Assembly (NCBI GenBank): GCA_019359285.1
Contig: JAHHHQ010000028.1
Location: forward strand, 186,001-250,000
DNA: 64,000 nt
Reading direction: 5' to 3'
Source: Nodosilinea sp. WJT8-NPBG4
GTDB taxonomy: Bacteria > Cyanobacteriota > Cyanobacteriia > Phormidesmidales > Phormidesmidaceae
Shown here: positions 18,061-26,663 of the stretch, piece after piece
Layout: the number at the start of each line of letters is the position of its first letter
Position numbering within the stretch: position 1 is the first letter of the stretch
Made by a program: the position numbers and the translations under genes
The notes under the pieces: generated by a model
What the model was told of the DNA's origin: nothing
What the model saw: the letters and a program-made list of their open reading frames with translations, nothing else
The model's database searches: none

Positions 18061-18849
18061 ATGAAAGTTGCCACCTGGAACGTCAACTCCATTCGATCGC
18101 GCCTCGACCATGCGACCCAGTGGCTGCAAACCAATCCAGTGGATGTGCTGTGCCTGCAAGAAACCAAGGTGGTCAACGAGACGTTTCCGACCGCAGCCTT
18201 TTCAGAACTGGGCTACATCGCTTATATCCACGGCCAAAAGTCCTACAACGGCGTAGCCTTGCTCAGTCGTCAACTCCTAGAGAAGGTGCAATACGGCTTT
18301 GCTTCGGTGCTGGGGGAAGATCGCGTCGGCGACTTAGATGACCAAAAGCGGGTGATCGCTGGGTTGTGGAACGACATCTATATAGTGAATCTCTACGTGC
18401 CCAACGGTAGTTCTATTGGCAGCGAAAAGTACGAGTACAAGCTGCGCTGGCTAGCCTGCCTAAAAGAATATCTAGCTACCCTGCTCACCGAGTATCCCAA
18501 CCTGAACGTCTGCGGTGACTTCAACATTGCTCTCGAAGACAAAGATATCTACAACTCTGTAGGCAAAGAGAAACACATTATGTCCTCCCCCACCGAGCGA
18601 GCTGCACTTATGGAGGTGATGGCGGTAGGGCTTAAGGATGGCTTTCGCCTATTTAATGGTGAGGGAGGTCACTTCAGCTGGTGGGACTACCGAACCGCCG
18701 CGTTTCAGCGGAACATGGGCTGGCGCATCGACCACCACTATCTGTCGGCAGGGTTGAGCGATCGCGCCCTCAGCTGCACCATTGACCTCGAACCTCGCCG
18801 CTGGGAAAAACCTAGCGACCACACCCCAGTCACGATGGAATATGCCTAA
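18061..18849 (+). CDS. xth: exodeoxyribonuclease III
   Basis: 262-residue AP endonuclease/3'-5' exonuclease of base excision repair. All main motifs of the exonuclease-endonuclease-phosphatase fold are present: MKVATWNVNSIRSRL (Asn metal contact), VLCLQETKV (catalytic Glu), NLYVPNGSS, CGDFNIA (Asp/Asn), WWDYR, and the C-terminal SDHTPV with the catalytic His. Length is normal for XthA. Monocistronic, starting 75 nt from the divergent small basic gene. Confidence 0.95.
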   Translation: MKVATWNVNSIRSRLDHATQWLQTNPVDVLCLQETKVVNETFPTAAFSELGYIAYIHGQKSYNGVALLSRQLLEKVQYGFASVLGEDRVGDLDDQKRVIAGLWNDIYIVNLYVPNGSSIGSEKYEYKLRWLACLKEYLATLLTEYPNLNVCGDFNIALEDKDIYNSVGKEKHIMSSPTERAALMEVMAVGLKDGFRLFNGEGGHFSWWDYRTAAFQRNMGWRIDHHYLSAGLSDRALSCTIDLEPRRWEKPSDHTPVTMEYA

Positions 18850-18953
18850 AGGTTCTAGAGGCGGCCCAGCCAGGGCCAGCCTGAGAGAGTAAGATAGGCA
18901 AATTAAGCAGGTTTTCTGCACACCAGGCGTAACCGAGAACGGGGCTTTGGGGA

Positions 18954-19007
18954 TGGGCTGACCCGCCAGTGAGTACCCCGGCGGGTCAGCCCACAGCCGG
19001 GGGGTAC
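18954..19007 (+). promoter_or_regulatory. two overlapping, mutually exclusive hairpins upstream of the SNF2 gene
   Basis: TGGGCTGACCCGCC (18954-18967) pairs perfectly with 18980-18993. GTACCCCGG (18973-18981) can instead pair with CCGGGGGGTAC at 18997-19007 with two bulged G. The second hairpin uses bases needed by the first. It sits 65 nt before the helicase start, and no T-run follows. Confidence 0.4.
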
Positions 19008-19071
19008 CTGGCCTTGTCTACCTGCTCCCAACCCATGCCAAACCTTTGAGCGAGTCGTAGATACAGGGCTA

Positions 19072-22000
19072 ATGGCAATACTACACGTCAGTTGGGTTCC
19101 CCCGGCGCAGCAGTTCTTTCTCTGGGCCGAGGCCTGGCAGCCCTTGCCACCGGAAGGGCTCGCCCCCTGGGACGGCCTGCATCCCCATCCCTATTCCCTG
19201 GCCCAAACCGACCTAGCCCAGGTGCTCACCGCCATGCAAAAGCAGCTGGTAGGCCGTGCCACTGGGGAGCTATTTCCAGCGGCGTTGACCAAGGCGGCGG
19301 GCACTGGCAAAAGTGCCAAAAAAGCACCGGAGGGCAGCGGTCGGCGAGGGACATCACGCGGTCCAAAAGCAGCGACGCGCGCCATCGGCCCAATCTGGGG
19401 AGAGTTGGCCCTGCCGCTGCCCGCCCAGATTACGCCATCGGCCCTCGTGCCAGTCCATTCGGCCCGAGTTGATGCTCAGGCTGATGGTTCGACCCAGGCC
19501 AACACAGTACTCCACCCCTGGCGAGTGCAGGGCTGGCACCTGGGCATAGCCGACTTTTTGCCAATGCTGCTTGCCCTGCCCCTGGGGCAGCAAACGCTCA
19601 CTGGCCCCGGCGAGATCGGAGCCGACCTGCGCTACTGGGGCCACATTGCTCGCTGGGGGCTCAATCTTCTGGCTCGGGGCAAATTTCTGCCGGGCCTAGA
19701 GCTTACCAGCCAAACCCTGGCCGCGGGCTGGCATCCCCTGCTCGACAGCGCCCCCGACCAAGAGCGACTGCGCCATTTTGCGCGGACCATGCCCTTGATC
19801 GGTTGCACCCATCTGCCGCCCATCGCCAAGGGCGAGTTTCCCTTGGGCTGTGGGGTTCCCCTACTCGACCCTCAGCCGCAGCTACTCACCTTTTTAGCTG
19901 CCCTAGTTGACCACCAGGTGCGCCAAGCTGCCCAAGCACAGCCCCTCAACGGTCTGGCCAATCTCAGCAAGGAGCTCCCACTACAGCCTTGGCTCCAGGC
20001 CCTAAGTCAGCCCGAAGGTACCCTAGAGGCCCCTGCCGCCGCCGCTGCCCGACTGCAAGAGGCCCTCACCACCTGGACCACGCCGCTACAGACCCTAGCG
20101 GAAGACCCCGCCGCCCAGTTTCGCCTGCGGCTAGTGCTACAGCCACCCCCACAGCTCGATCAGCCCTGGCAGCTTCTATACCAGCTTCAGTCAGCCGCTA
20201 ACCCCGACTGGCAAATGGGGGCAGATCTGATCTGGCAGCATCCCGTAGACGAGCTGCATCACCAGGGGGCGACCCTCAAATCACCCCAAGAGACCCTGCT
20301 GGGAGCCTTAGGGCGCGCTGCCCGGCTGTACGAACCAATTCGGGAGAGTCTGCGTCAGCAGCATCCGGCCCATTGCGATCTCGATCCGATCCAGGCCTAC
20401 CAGTTTATTAAAGCGTCGGCCTGGCAGCTGCAAGACAACGGCGTCGAGGTACAACTGCCCCCTGGTCTAGCCCAACCGGCCGAAGATGGAGCCGGACGAC
20501 TGGGCCTCAAGGTGCAGGCGGAGGTGCCGCCCCAAAATCAGCGGCAGCGGCTCGGCCTCAAGAGCCTGCTCAACTTTCGCTGGGAGCTGTCGATCGCCGG
20601 GGAAACCCTCTCCGCTGCTGAGTTTGAACAGTTGATCAACCAGGGCTCCCCGCTGGTCGAAATCAACGGACGCTGGGTTGAGCTGAAGCCTCAGGATGTG
20701 AAAGCAGCCCGGCAGTTTTTAGCGGGGCAAAAGACCGCCACGCCCCTCTCGGTGGAAGATGCCCTGCGAATTAGCACCGGCGACACCCAGCTAATTGACC
20801 GACTGCCGGTGGTCAGCTTTGAGGCCACCGGGGCACTGCAAACCCTGATTGAAACCCTCACCACCGGAAACCAAACCCTCGAAGAAATGGAGGCCCCCAG
20901 CGGCTTTAAAGGCACGCTGCGGCCGTACCAGGCGCGTGGGGTGTCGTGGCTGGCGTTCTTAGAACAGTGGGGCCTAGGAGCCTGCCTGGCCGACGACATG
21001 GGCTTGGGAAAGACCATTCAGCTGATTGCCTTTCTGCTCTACCTGCAAGACAACGGCTGGCTTGAGACTCCGGTGCTGCTGGTGTGCCCCACCTCGGTGT
21101 TGGGCAACTGGGAAAAGGAGGTCAAGCGGTTTGCCCCCAAGCTCAAAACCCTGGTGCACCACGGCGATCGCCGCCCTAAGGGGGCCAGCTTTGCTAAAGC
21201 TGTGCAGGGCAAGCACCTGATAATCACCAGCTACGCGCTAATCTACCGCGATCTCAAACCGCTTCAGTCGGTGAGCTGGCCCTGCCTGGTGCTCGACGAA
21301 GCACAAAACATCAAAAACTCCGACGCCAAGCAGTCTAAGGCGGCCCGCCAGATTGAAGCTCAGTTCCGCGTTGCCCTCACCGGCACCCCAGTGGAAAACC
21401 GCCTGGGTGAGCTGTGGTCAATCATGGACTTTCTCAACCCCGGCTACCTAGGGCCGAAGAATTTCTTTCAGCGGCGCTTTGCCACCCCCATCGAGCGCTA
21501 TGGCGACGTGGCATCCCTCAAAGCGCTGAAGGGTCTGGTGCAGCCGTTTATTTTGCGCCGCCTTAAAACCGATCGCAGCATCATTCAGGACCTGCCCGAA
21601 AAGCAGGAGATGAGCGTGTACTGCGGTCTGTCGGCCGAGCAAGCCAACCTCTACCAGCAGACCGTCGATGCGGCCCTAGAAACCCTAGACGACGCCACCG
21701 GGGTGCAGCGCAAGGGGCAGATTCTCGCTCTCTTGACCCGGCTGAAGCAGATCTGCAACCACCCGGCCCAGTTTTTGCAGGAGTCGAGCTTGGGACTCAA
21801 GGGGCGCTCAGGCAAGCTCCAGCGGCTCGATGAAATGCTGGAGGAAGTGATTGCCGAGGGCGATCGCGCCCTAATCTTCACCCAGTTCGCCGAGTGGGGC
21901 AAGCTACTCCAGCGACACCTCCAGTCCTATCTGGGTCAAGAAGCGCTGTTTCTCTACGGCAGCACCACCAAAAATCAGCGCGAGGCCATGGTCGAGCGGT

Positions 22001-22359
22001 TTCAGAACGACCCTGCCGCACCGCGCTTGTTCATTCTGTCGCTAAAGGCAGGTGGTGTCGGCCTCAACCTCACTCGCGCCAATCACGTGTTCCACTACGA
22101 TCGCTGGTGGAACCCAGCGATTGAAAACCAGGCCACCGACCGCGCCTTTCGCATTGGCCAAACCCGCAACGTGCAGGTGCACAAATTCGTCACCACCGGC
22201 ACCTTAGAGGAGCGCATCCACGAGATGATCGAAAGCAAAAAAGCCCTCTCCGAGCAGGTAGTGAGCGCGGGCGAGGGCTGGCTCACCGAGTTCGACACCG
22301 ACCAGCTGCGCAACCTGCTGCTGCTCGATCGCAATGCCATCATCGACGACGACGAGTAG
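19072..22359 (+). CDS. SNF2-family helicase (HepA/RapA-like)
   Basis: 1095-residue ATP-dependent DNA translocase. The first 500 or so residues are a poorly conserved SNF2-associated region with a basic, Gly-rich stretch near 85-105. The motor begins at about 620: PYQARGVSWLAFLEQWGLGACLADDMGLGKT (motif I), LLVCPTSVLGNWEKE, LVLDEAQNIKN (motif II, DEAQ), LTGTPVENRLGELWS (III), LIFTQFAEWGKLLQ, LFILSLKAGGVGLNLTRANHV and DRAFRIGQTRNVQVHKF (V/VI). Likely role is remodelling protein-DNA or RNA polymerase complexes. A putative RNA switch precedes it. No nuclease or methylase partner lies beside it, so a defence role is not supported. Confidence 0.92.
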   Translation: MAILHVSWVPPAQQFFLWAEAWQPLPPEGLAPWDGLHPHPYSLAQTDLAQVLTAMQKQLVGRATGELFPAALTKAAGTGKSAKKAPEGSGRRGTSRGPKAATRAIGPIWGELALPLPAQITPSALVPVHSARVDAQADGSTQANTVLHPWRVQGWHLGIADFLPMLLALPLGQQTLTGPGEIGADLRYWGHIARWGLNLLARGKFLPGLELTSQTLAAGWHPLLDSAPDQERLRHFARTMPLIGCTHLPPIAKGEFPLGCGVPLLDPQPQLLTFLAALVDHQVRQAAQAQPLNGLANLSKELPLQPWLQALSQPEGTLEAPAAAAARLQEALTTWTTPLQTLAEDPAAQFRLRLVLQPPPQLDQPWQLLYQLQSAANPDWQMGADLIWQHPVDELHHQGATLKSPQETLLGALGRAARLYEPIRESLRQQHPAHCDLDPIQAYQFIKASAWQLQDNGVEVQLPPGLAQPAEDGAGRLGLKVQAEVPPQNQRQRLGLKSLLNFRWELSIAGETLSAAEFEQLINQGSPLVEINGRWVELKPQDVKAARQFLAGQKTATPLSVEDALRISTGDTQLIDRLPVVSFEATGALQTLIETLTTGNQTLEEMEAPSGFKGTLRPYQARGVSWLAFLEQWGLGACLADDMGLGKTIQLIAFLLYLQDNGWLETPVLLVCPTSVLGNWEKEVKRFAPKLKTLVHHGDRRPKGASFAKAVQGKHLIITSYALIYRDLKPLQSVSWPCLVLDEAQNIKNSDAKQSKAARQIEAQFRVALTGTPVENRLGELWSIMDFLNPGYLGPKNFFQRRFATPIERYGDVASLKALKGLVQPFILRRLKTDRSIIQDLPEKQEMSVYCGLSAEQANLYQQTVDAALETLDDATGVQRKGQILALLTRLKQICNHPAQFLQESSLGLKGRSGKLQRLDEMLEEVIAEGDRALIFTQFAEWGKLLQRHLQSYLGQEALFLYGSTTKNQREAMVERFQNDPAAPRLFILSLKAGGVGLNLTRANHVFHYDRWWNPAIENQATDRAFRIGQTRNVQVHKFVTTGTLEERIHEMIESKKALSEQVVSAGEGWLTEFDTDQLRNLLLLDRNAIIDDDE

Positions 22360-22572
22360 CCCCGACGGCACGCCCCAAGGAACAGAGGCTAAATGGTAGG
22401 ATTGGGGCAGATTTAAGGGCTAATTCCCTAGGAATTCCCTGATATCAAAAGCCCGGTTACACCACTGGCACAGAGTGGAGGGCGCCTTTGAGCCGCTAGA
22501 GCTATTGTGATGGGTGGCCTAGATTGGTTGCCCCAAGCTACCCGGCCAGACAGTTTTCATTGAAGGTACACC

Positions 22573-23148
22573 ATGATATCCCTTAAGAAATTTCTTAAAT
22601 TGGCCGCCCTGGGGCTGGCCGCTGTGGCCACAGCGGTCGGACTCAGCACCGCGCTGCCCCAGCCGACCCAGGCCCAGACCGGGTTGACCATCTTTGGCGG
22701 CGTTGAGATTGAGTATCGCCTCAGATACATGATTGACTTCAACTATGCGCATAGCACCAACTCCCGCTACTACCTCAACATCATGCGCAACAAGCTGCCG
22801 CGCGATGTAATTTCCCTAGAAATTGACTATCCCGATAGCTTTACCGAAACGGGCGGTCGGTTTGACGCAAACGCCATTGAGTTACGCAAGGGTGACTGGC
22901 GCGGTGGCGAAGTCATTCCGGTCAAAGCCGTCGACTGGATTCAGGAGGAAAACCGCATTGAAATCATCCCTGAGCAGCCGATTGAGGCCAACACCGACCT
23001 AGTGGTGGTGCTCTCCGATGTGCGCAACCCCCGCCGCTACGGCTACCACTACTTCAACCTGAGAATGATGTACCAGGGCGACGTGGTCAACCAGTACGCC
23101 GGCACCTGGCCGATGGAGATTGCCTCTGAGAGCAACCACGACCGCTAG
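22573..23148 (+). CDS. DUF2808 exported protein
   Basis: 191 residues. The signal peptide MISLKKFLKLAALGLAAVA ends near TQAQT, so the mature protein is exported. The rest matches the cyanobacterial DUF2808 family: YYLNIMRNKLPRDVISLEIDYPDSFTETGGRF and a C-terminal half with VVVLSDVRNPRRYGYHYFNLRMMYQGDV. Function is not known to me; members are small beta-rich periplasmic or cell-surface proteins. It ends 64 nt before rpmH. Confidence 0.82.
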   Translation: MISLKKFLKLAALGLAAVATAVGLSTALPQPTQAQTGLTIFGGVEIEYRLRYMIDFNYAHSTNSRYYLNIMRNKLPRDVISLEIDYPDSFTETGGRFDANAIELRKGDWRGGEVIPVKAVDWIQEENRIEIIPEQPIEANTDLVVVLSDVRNPRRYGYHYFNLRMMYQGDVVNQYAGTWPMEIASESNHDR

Positions 23149-23162
23149 GGGCCAGCGGGTGC

Positions 23163-23168
23163 TATTAT
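23163..23168 (+). promoter_or_regulatory. possible -10 element for rpmH
   Basis: TATTAT in an A+T-rich patch within the 64-nt gap before rpmH. No good -35 element is visible, so this is a weak call. Confidence 0.3.
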
Positions 23169-23212
23169 ATGAGACCGTGACTTTTTAGCAAGAAACAGGC
23201 AGAGACTAAGCC

Positions 23213-23350
23213 ATGAGCAAGCGCACCCTAGAGGGCACCAACCGAAAGCAAAAGCGAACCTCCGGGTTTCGCGCTCGTATGCGCTCCTACACCGGTCAGG
23301 AGGTGATTAAAGCTCGCCGCCGTAAGGGCCGGGCCAAGCTCGCCGTCTAG
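23213..23350 (+). CDS. rpmH: 50S ribosomal protein L34
   Basis: 45-residue basic protein [19 protein letters not shown]..., with the family pattern of [12 protein letters not shown] followed by GQ-VI-ARRRKGR-KL. It is a structural protein of the large ribosomal subunit. It begins the rpmH-rnpA-yidC-jag block found in most bacteria. rnpA starts 97 nt downstream. Confidence 0.97.
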   Translation: MSKRTLEGTNRKQKRTSGFRARMRSYTGQEVIKARRRKGRAKLAV

Positions 23351-23447
23351 CGTGGACTGGGGTATCCCACTGCATCGTTCGTAGATCATTGCATAGCCCT
23401 GGGGCTACCTAAGCTCCGGGGCTATTGTTGCGCGTTGAGGATCGGTA

Positions 23448-23843
23448 GTGCTGCCCAAACACCATCGGCTGCGGCGATCGCGAGATTTTTCCCAGGTCTA
23501 TCGGCAGGGTAGAAAAGCGGCCTCTGCTCACCTGTTGCTGCGAGTGTATTCGCTACCTCCCGTGACCAACGCCAAATCTTTAGTGTCCAGCGACCCTGCC
23601 CTGCACCTTAGCCCACGCATCGGCATTGTTGTCAGCCTCAAAGTGCACAAGCGCGCCGTGGTGCGCAACCGCCTTAAGCGGCGAGTGCGCGCCGCCCTGC
23701 GCACCCTACTGCCCCGCCTGCGCCCCGCTCAGTGGATCGTCATCAGCCTAAAGCCCGAGGCGGCTGAGTGCGAATATGGCGAATTTTTGCGAGAATTGGA
23801 GCAGTTGTTTACCAAGTTAGAGGTATTCCATGGGCATTCGTGA
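23448..23843 (+). CDS. rnpA: ribonuclease P protein component
   Basis: 131 residues, GTG start. It is the protein subunit that assists the RNase P RNA in cutting tRNA 5' leaders. Signature: LPKHHRLRRSRDFSQVYRQGRK at the start and the RNR motif in KVHKRAVVRNRLKRRVRAALR (about 65-85). A middle insertion with Ser/Leu-rich sequence (TNAKSLVSSDPALHLSP) makes it a little longer than typical. It overlaps the downstream PH-domain gene by 14 nt, so translation is probably coupled. Confidence 0.95.
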   Translation: MLPKHHRLRRSRDFSQVYRQGRKAASAHLLLRVYSLPPVTNAKSLVSSDPALHLSPRIGIVVSLKVHKRAVVRNRLKRRVRAALRTLLPRLRPAQWIVISLKPEAAECEYGEFLRELEQLFTKLEVFHGHS

Positions 23844-24225
23844 GGATGTGTTCTATGAGGGCGGCCCCCACATTGGCGATTTAATTTTCAATATTTTGCT
23901 GGGTTTCACAATTATCTGCCTTCCCCTCACGGTTGGAGCCATCACCCGCGCCCTCTGGCTGCGCTACCGCATCACCAGTCGGCGGCTGTCGGTGACCGGC
24001 GGCTGGATGGGGCGCGAGCGCACCGACCTGATTTACAACGAAATCAGTAAAATTGTCACGGTGCCTCGTGGACTGGGCCTCTGGGGCGACATGGTCGTCA
24101 CCCTCAAGGATGGCAGCCGCCTAGAACTGCGCTCTATGCCGCGTTTTCGAGAGGTGTACGAATACATCAACGAGCGCATCTCTCCAGCAGCCCAAGCCGT
24201 CAGCGGCACCCTTGGCAAAAGCTAA
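23830..24225 (+). CDS. PH-domain membrane protein (bPH2/YdbT type)
   Basis: 131 residues. One or two hydrophobic segments near the start (DLIFNILLGFTIICLPLTVGAITRALWL) are followed by a bacterial PH-like domain: YRITSRRLSVTGGWMGRERTDLIYNEISKIVTVPRGLGLWGDMVVTLKDGSRLELRSMPRFRE. Such a gene between rnpA and yidC is a common arrangement in cyanobacteria. Function is unknown; a role in membrane protein biogenesis is inferred from position. Confidence 0.8.
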   Translation: MGIREDVFYEGGPHIGDLIFNILLGFTIICLPLTVGAITRALWLRYRITSRRLSVTGGWMGRERTDLIYNEISKIVTVPRGLGLWGDMVVTLKDGSRLELRSMPRFREVYEYINERISPAAQAVSGTLGKS

Positions 24226-24243
24226 CTTACGGCAATCCCAACC

Positions 24244-24269
24244 CGTTGGGGCGGCTTGCCTCCCCAACG
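24244..24269 (+). other. G+C-rich hairpin between the PH-domain gene and yidC
   Basis: CGTTGGGG at 24244-24251 pairs with CCCCAACG at 24262-24269, and the inner GGC/GCC extends the stem past one mismatch to a 2-nt loop. It lies inside the yidC operon gap. No T-run follows, so it may stabilise mRNA or attenuate rather than end transcription. Confidence 0.45.
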
Positions 24270-24326
24270 ATGGGGTAGATTAGGTAACTGAGCAGTTAAC
24301 GTCGTATCCCCTGTAGCAGGGTTCAG

Positions 24327-25478
24327 GTGCCCATGGATTTTGGAATTGGATTTCTGACTAACAACATCATGTTGCCGATCCTAGATTTTTTCTATGGAAT
24401 CGTGCCCAGCTACGGGTTAGCCATTGTGGCCCTCACCCTGGTAATTCGCTTTGCCCTGTACCCCCTCAACGCCGGCTCCATTCGCAACATGCGGCGCATG
24501 AAGGTGGCCCAGCCCCTGATGCAAAAACGCGTAAAAGAGATCCAAGAGCGCTATAAAGACAACCCCACCAAGCTGCAAGAGGAGATGAGCGGGGTTTACA
24601 AAGAGTTTGGCAACCCCCTAGCAGGCTGTTTCCCAGTGCTGCTGCAAATGCCCATTCTCTTTGCCCTGTTTGCCACTCTACGGGGTTCGCCGTTCTCTGA
24701 CATCAACTACGACGTCAACGTTCAAGTCTTTCCCCAAGAAAAGATCGAGCAGATTCAGCCCCAGGTGTTTACCACGCCCCCCAAGGCTATCTACGTGTCT
24801 GACGGGTCTCACTTCCCCATCTCGGCGGTGATGCCCGGTGGCAATAAGCTTGTGGTAGGCGAAAAAACCGACGTGCGCCTGCAAACCACTGAGGGTGAAA
24901 GCATTGAAGCTCTGGCTTCCCAGTACAACGAAGACGTAGACACCTACCAGCCCAAGTGGGAAGTTACCAAGGGTGAGGATGTCGTTGCGATCGATGCCGA
25001 GGGCCACATCACTGCATTGGCCCCTGGTGAGGCAACCGTGCGGGTCCAGGCTCCAGGCCTGGCCGCCAACAAAGGGTTTCTGTTTATCAAAGCCCTGGGT
25101 CGGATTGGTGTGACCGGTGAAGACGGCGCCATTCACTGGGACATTTTGATCATGATTCTGGGCTTTGGAGCCAGCCTTTATCTCAACCAGGTGCTCTCAG
25201 GTCAGGGCTCTACCAGTAGCGAAAACTCTCAGCAGGCCGCCGTCAACAAGTTTACGCCGATCATCTTCTCGGGCATGTTTCTGTTCTTTCCCCTGCCCGC
25301 TGGCGTGTTGATGTATATGCTGATTGCTAACATCTTTCAGACCCTGCAAACGTTTATTCTTTCGCGAGAGCCCCTGCCTGAGAATCTGCAAAAAATCGTC
25401 GATGCCGAAACCAAGGTTGAGGAAGATCGGCAAACCCTGCCCTTTGAACCCGGGCGTAGCAAGAAGAAAAAGGCATAA
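24327..25478 (+). CDS. yidC: membrane protein insertase YidC with Ig-like insertion
   Basis: 383 residues. It inserts membrane proteins alone or with the Sec translocon. The first helix region ([30 protein letters not shown]) is followed by the cytoplasmic coiled loop [27 protein letters not shown] and the second helix [21 protein letters not shown]. Between about 120 and 260 is an extra domain with a bacterial Ig-like (Big2-type) pattern: [46 protein letters not shown]. The last helices and a basic KKKKA tail follow. The insertion sits where the periplasmic (lumenal) loop is expected. Confidence 0.93.
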   Translation: MPMDFGIGFLTNNIMLPILDFFYGIVPSYGLAIVALTLVIRFALYPLNAGSIRNMRRMKVAQPLMQKRVKEIQERYKDNPTKLQEEMSGVYKEFGNPLAGCFPVLLQMPILFALFATLRGSPFSDINYDVNVQVFPQEKIEQIQPQVFTTPPKAIYVSDGSHFPISAVMPGGNKLVVGEKTDVRLQTTEGESIEALASQYNEDVDTYQPKWEVTKGEDVVAIDAEGHITALAPGEATVRVQAPGLAANKGFLFIKALGRIGVTGEDGAIHWDILIMILGFGASLYLNQVLSGQGSTSSENSQQAAVNKFTPIIFSGMFLFFPLPAGVLMYMLIANIFQTLQTFILSREPLPENLQKIVDAETKVEEDRQTLPFEPGRSKKKKA

Positions 25479-25484
25479 TCCATC

Positions 25485-26000
25485 ATGGTCACCGATGCTG
25501 CCACCGCCGGCGTCAACTGGTTAACGACTCTGCTCACCATGCAGGGGCTGACCAGCACCGTCACCGCTCACCCGGTCGAAGACGAGTCTGGGGAGAGCTG
25601 TTGGCTCACCATTGCCGAAGACACTTTGTCGCCCGAGCAGGTGCAGGCGCTGATTGGCGATGGCGGCACGGTGCTTGACTCGATTCAGTATTTGGCCAAC
25701 ACCACCCTCAACTTGGGCAAAGAGCAGGCAGAGCAACAGGCTTTTACCATCGAGCTAGCCGGCTACCGAGCCAAGCGGCTTGAAGAACTCAAGGCGATGG
25801 CTGCCGAGGCCGCTGAGCGCGTGCTGGCCAGCGGTGAGAAGTATGAAATACAGGGGCTTTCATCCGCCGAGCGGCGGCAAATGCACCATTTCTTAGCCGC
25901 CCACGACGGGCTTTCTACCTTTAGCCGCGGTCGCGAGCCCGATCGCCGCCTCGTGGTCTGTCTAGCTGGGCAGCAGGACGACGAGGCTACAGACGGCTAG
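25485..26000 (+). CDS. jag: Jag/KhpB-type RNA-binding protein
   Basis: 171 residues, starting 6 nt after yidC, as is standard. The KH-like central part (LIGDGGTVLDSIQYLANTTLN) precedes the C-terminal R3H domain (LSSAERRQMHHFLAAHDGLSTFSRGREPDRRLVV) with its conserved Arg and His. The N-terminal Jag domain is short or absent, as is usual outside Firmicutes. It is expected to bind RNA in the cytoplasm; the targets are unknown. Confidence 0.88.
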   Translation: MVTDAATAGVNWLTTLLTMQGLTSTVTAHPVEDESGESCWLTIAEDTLSPEQVQALIGDGGTVLDSIQYLANTTLNLGKEQAEQQAFTIELAGYRAKRLEELKAMAAEAAERVLASGEKYEIQGLSSAERRQMHHFLAAHDGLSTFSRGREPDRRLVVCLAGQQDDEATDG

Positions 26001-26039
26001 GTCGCACAAAGATAGCGCGAGCCATGGGAGGCAAAAACA

Positions 26040-26555
26040 ATGGAGAAAGTCTATATCCCCCACCTGCTACAGCGGCCTGAGAAAACTCTCACCGTTGAGC
26101 TTGACCATCACCTAGCGGAGCTGGAGACCCTCACCCCCGTGCGGGGCGAGATGACTATCACTCACCAGGGCACCTACCTAGAGGTCAAGGCCAGAGCCGA
26201 TACGATTGTGACGCTGACCTGCGATCGCTGCCTGCAAGCCTACAATCACCGCGTAGCGCTGTCGGCCCAGGAGCTGATTTGGCTTGAGTATGAGCCCGAC
26301 CCCGCCACCCTACCGCTAGAACGGGAGGTAGCGGTGGAGGATCTGTTTGAGACCCTGCCCCCCAACGGCCACTTCTACCCCGAAGCCTGGGTCTACGAGC
26401 AGATCTGCTTGGCGCTGCCCATGCCTCAGATCTGCGATGAAGACTGCCCCGGCATTGAGCTGAGAGGGCAGGGGACGGCCACTGCCCAACCCACAGACCA
26501 CCGCTGGGCAGCCCTAACTCAGCTTCAGCAGCAGCTCAACGAGCCCGATCTCTAA
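26040..26555 (+). CDS. DUF177 (YceD-type) protein
   Basis: 171 residues. The pattern V-L-CDRCLQ (TLTCDRCLQAY, about 65) and a second Cys pair later (CDEDCPGI, about 140) mark DUF177/YceD. Plant and bacterial members have been linked to 23S rRNA accumulation; the role here is by family only. It follows jag after 39 nt on the same strand and precedes the Ycf46-type ATPase, so it is probably in the same transcription unit. Confidence 0.82.
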   Translation: MEKVYIPHLLQRPEKTLTVELDHHLAELETLTPVRGEMTITHQGTYLEVKARADTIVTLTCDRCLQAYNHRVALSAQELIWLEYEPDPATLPLEREVAVEDLFETLPPNGHFYPEAWVYEQICLALPMPQICDEDCPGIELRGQGTATAQPTDHRWAALTQLQQQLNEPDL

Positions 26556-26663
26556 AGCACAGAAATCTATAGCTTTATGCTCACGGGGGAATCAGAGACT
26601 CCTTAAAATCCGATAGGCTGGAAACATCAACCGAGCACTGTGGGATAACTGAGTCGCGCTGAC

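Noticed and set aside
19072..22359. SNF2 helicase as part of a defence system
   Set aside because: No nuclease, methylase or other defence partner lies beside it, and the neighbours are housekeeping genes.
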